Part shown: positions 6,522 through 6,890 of the stretch, piece by piece
Layout: every line of letters starts with the position of its first letter
Position numbering within the stretch: position 1 is the stretch's first letter
Assembly: GCA_005791855.1 (NCBI GenBank)
Contig: SXUH01000322.1
Coordinates: 1 to 6,890, forward strand
Source of the DNA: Bdellovibrionales bacterium
GTDB lineage: Bacteria; Bdellovibrionota; Bacteriovoracia; Bacteriovoracales; Bacteriovoracaceae
Direction: 5' to 3'
Length of the DNA stretch: 6,890 bases
Made by a program: the position numbers and the translations under genes
Notes under the pieces: generated by a model
What the model saw: only the letters and a program-made list of their open reading frames with translations
What the model was told of the DNA's origin: nothing
Databases searched by the model: none

Positions 6522-6890
6522 CTATTCAACCACAGCTTGGTTGAACTTCTCAAGGGTCACCGGGTCTTCCGCGAGGGCTTCCCGGACGAGCTTGATGGTG
6601 AGGGTCATGCTCGTGGCGAGGTTGTAGACCCGCTCGCCCTCGAAGCGCTTGATCTGGGCCACGCTCTGAGAGCGGACCACGCCGACCGCGAGGCCCGCTT
6701 CGTTCAAGAGCACGCCGCCGGAGTTCCCGTGGGTGATGGGAGCGTAGAACTCCACCCAGGTCCCGCCGAGGGAGAGGCCCTGGCCCTCGGAGACGTGGAT
6801 GCCGTAGCCCGCGCTGTTGCCGATGGCGGTGAGGACGGTCTCGCTCCACTGCGGGACCTTCGGCCGGTAGTTATTCAGGAGCTTGATGGC
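6522..6890 (-). CDS. trypsin-like serine protease, C-terminal fragment
   Basis: The last 122 codons of a gene entering from the right edge. The reading frame is open to the window end, upstream of the GTG at 6755, so that codon is internal Val46 and not the start. The segment TAIGNSAGYGIHVSEG (residues 21-36) followed by VEFYAPITHGNSGG (46-59) matches trypsin-like (Trypsin_2/S1C-type) proteases, where GNSGG holds the nucleophilic serine, Ser57 here. LAVGVVRSQS is the strand that follows. The His and Asp of the triad are outside the window. The C-terminal helix (about residues 95-122) replaces any visible PDZ domain, so this is not a full DegP/HtrA layout at this end. Such enzymes are usually exported, but the N-terminus is not visible. 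Its stop is 4 nt before the methyltransferase start, implying one transcript. Confidence 0.8.
   Translation of the reverse strand, partial: AIKLLNNYRPKVPQWSETVLTAIGNSAGYGIHVSEGQGLSLGGTWVEFYAPITHGNSGGVLLNEAGLAVGVVRSQSVAQIKRFEGERVYNLATSMTLTIKLVREALAEDPVTLEKFNQAVVE

Noticed and set aside
6522..6755. A separate 77-codon gene starting at the GTG at 6755
   Set aside because: The frame is open upstream to the window edge and encodes continuous trypsin-like protease sequence, so the GTG is an internal valine codon.

Overview
The window is GC-rich bacterial chromosome, with third codon positions nearly all G or C. It is densely coding and shows no phage, IS, CRISPR or RNA gene. Exported and membrane-anchored proteins (a periplasmic SYLF protein, a membrane-tethered methyltransferase) suggest a Gram-negative cell. 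The gene mix would fit a deltaproteobacterial or Bdellovibrionota-type lineage, but that is a low-confidence inference because nothing here is a taxonomic marker.

Left part (1-975): a divergent pair of metal-related genes. On the minus strand, cut by the window edge, is the start of a Dps-type ferritin-like protein. On the plus strand is a GufA-type ZIP divalent metal transporter. The 119 bp between them hold a 7-1-7 inverted repeat resembling the operators of Fur-family regulators (Fur/PerR/Zur), so shared metal or peroxide control is plausible.

Centre (976-4577): a class Ia ribonucleotide reductase operon in the order nrdB-nrdA, with 9 bp between the genes. Both subunits look like eukaryotic RRM2/RRM1 and keep every catalytic residue I checked. 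The AT-rich leader carries three NrdR-box-like sites spaced 41 and 40 bp apart, about four helical turns each. A strong intrinsic terminator follows nrdA.

Right part (4578-6890): a small DUF1801-like gene on the plus strand sits directly behind the nrdA terminator. It converges with a minus-strand series that reads, in transcription order, trypsin-like serine protease (C-terminal part only), membrane-anchored methyltransferase-fold protein, and SYLF-domain periplasmic protein. The protease stop and the methyltransferase start are 4 nt apart.

Most of this is ordinary housekeeping sequence. I see no convincing undescribed multi-gene system. The points most worth checking are the phased NrdR-like sites, the AT-rich block that crosses two gene boundaries, the Fur-like operator between dps and the ZIP gene, and the methyltransferase whose predicted topology and altered SAM-binding residue are both odd.
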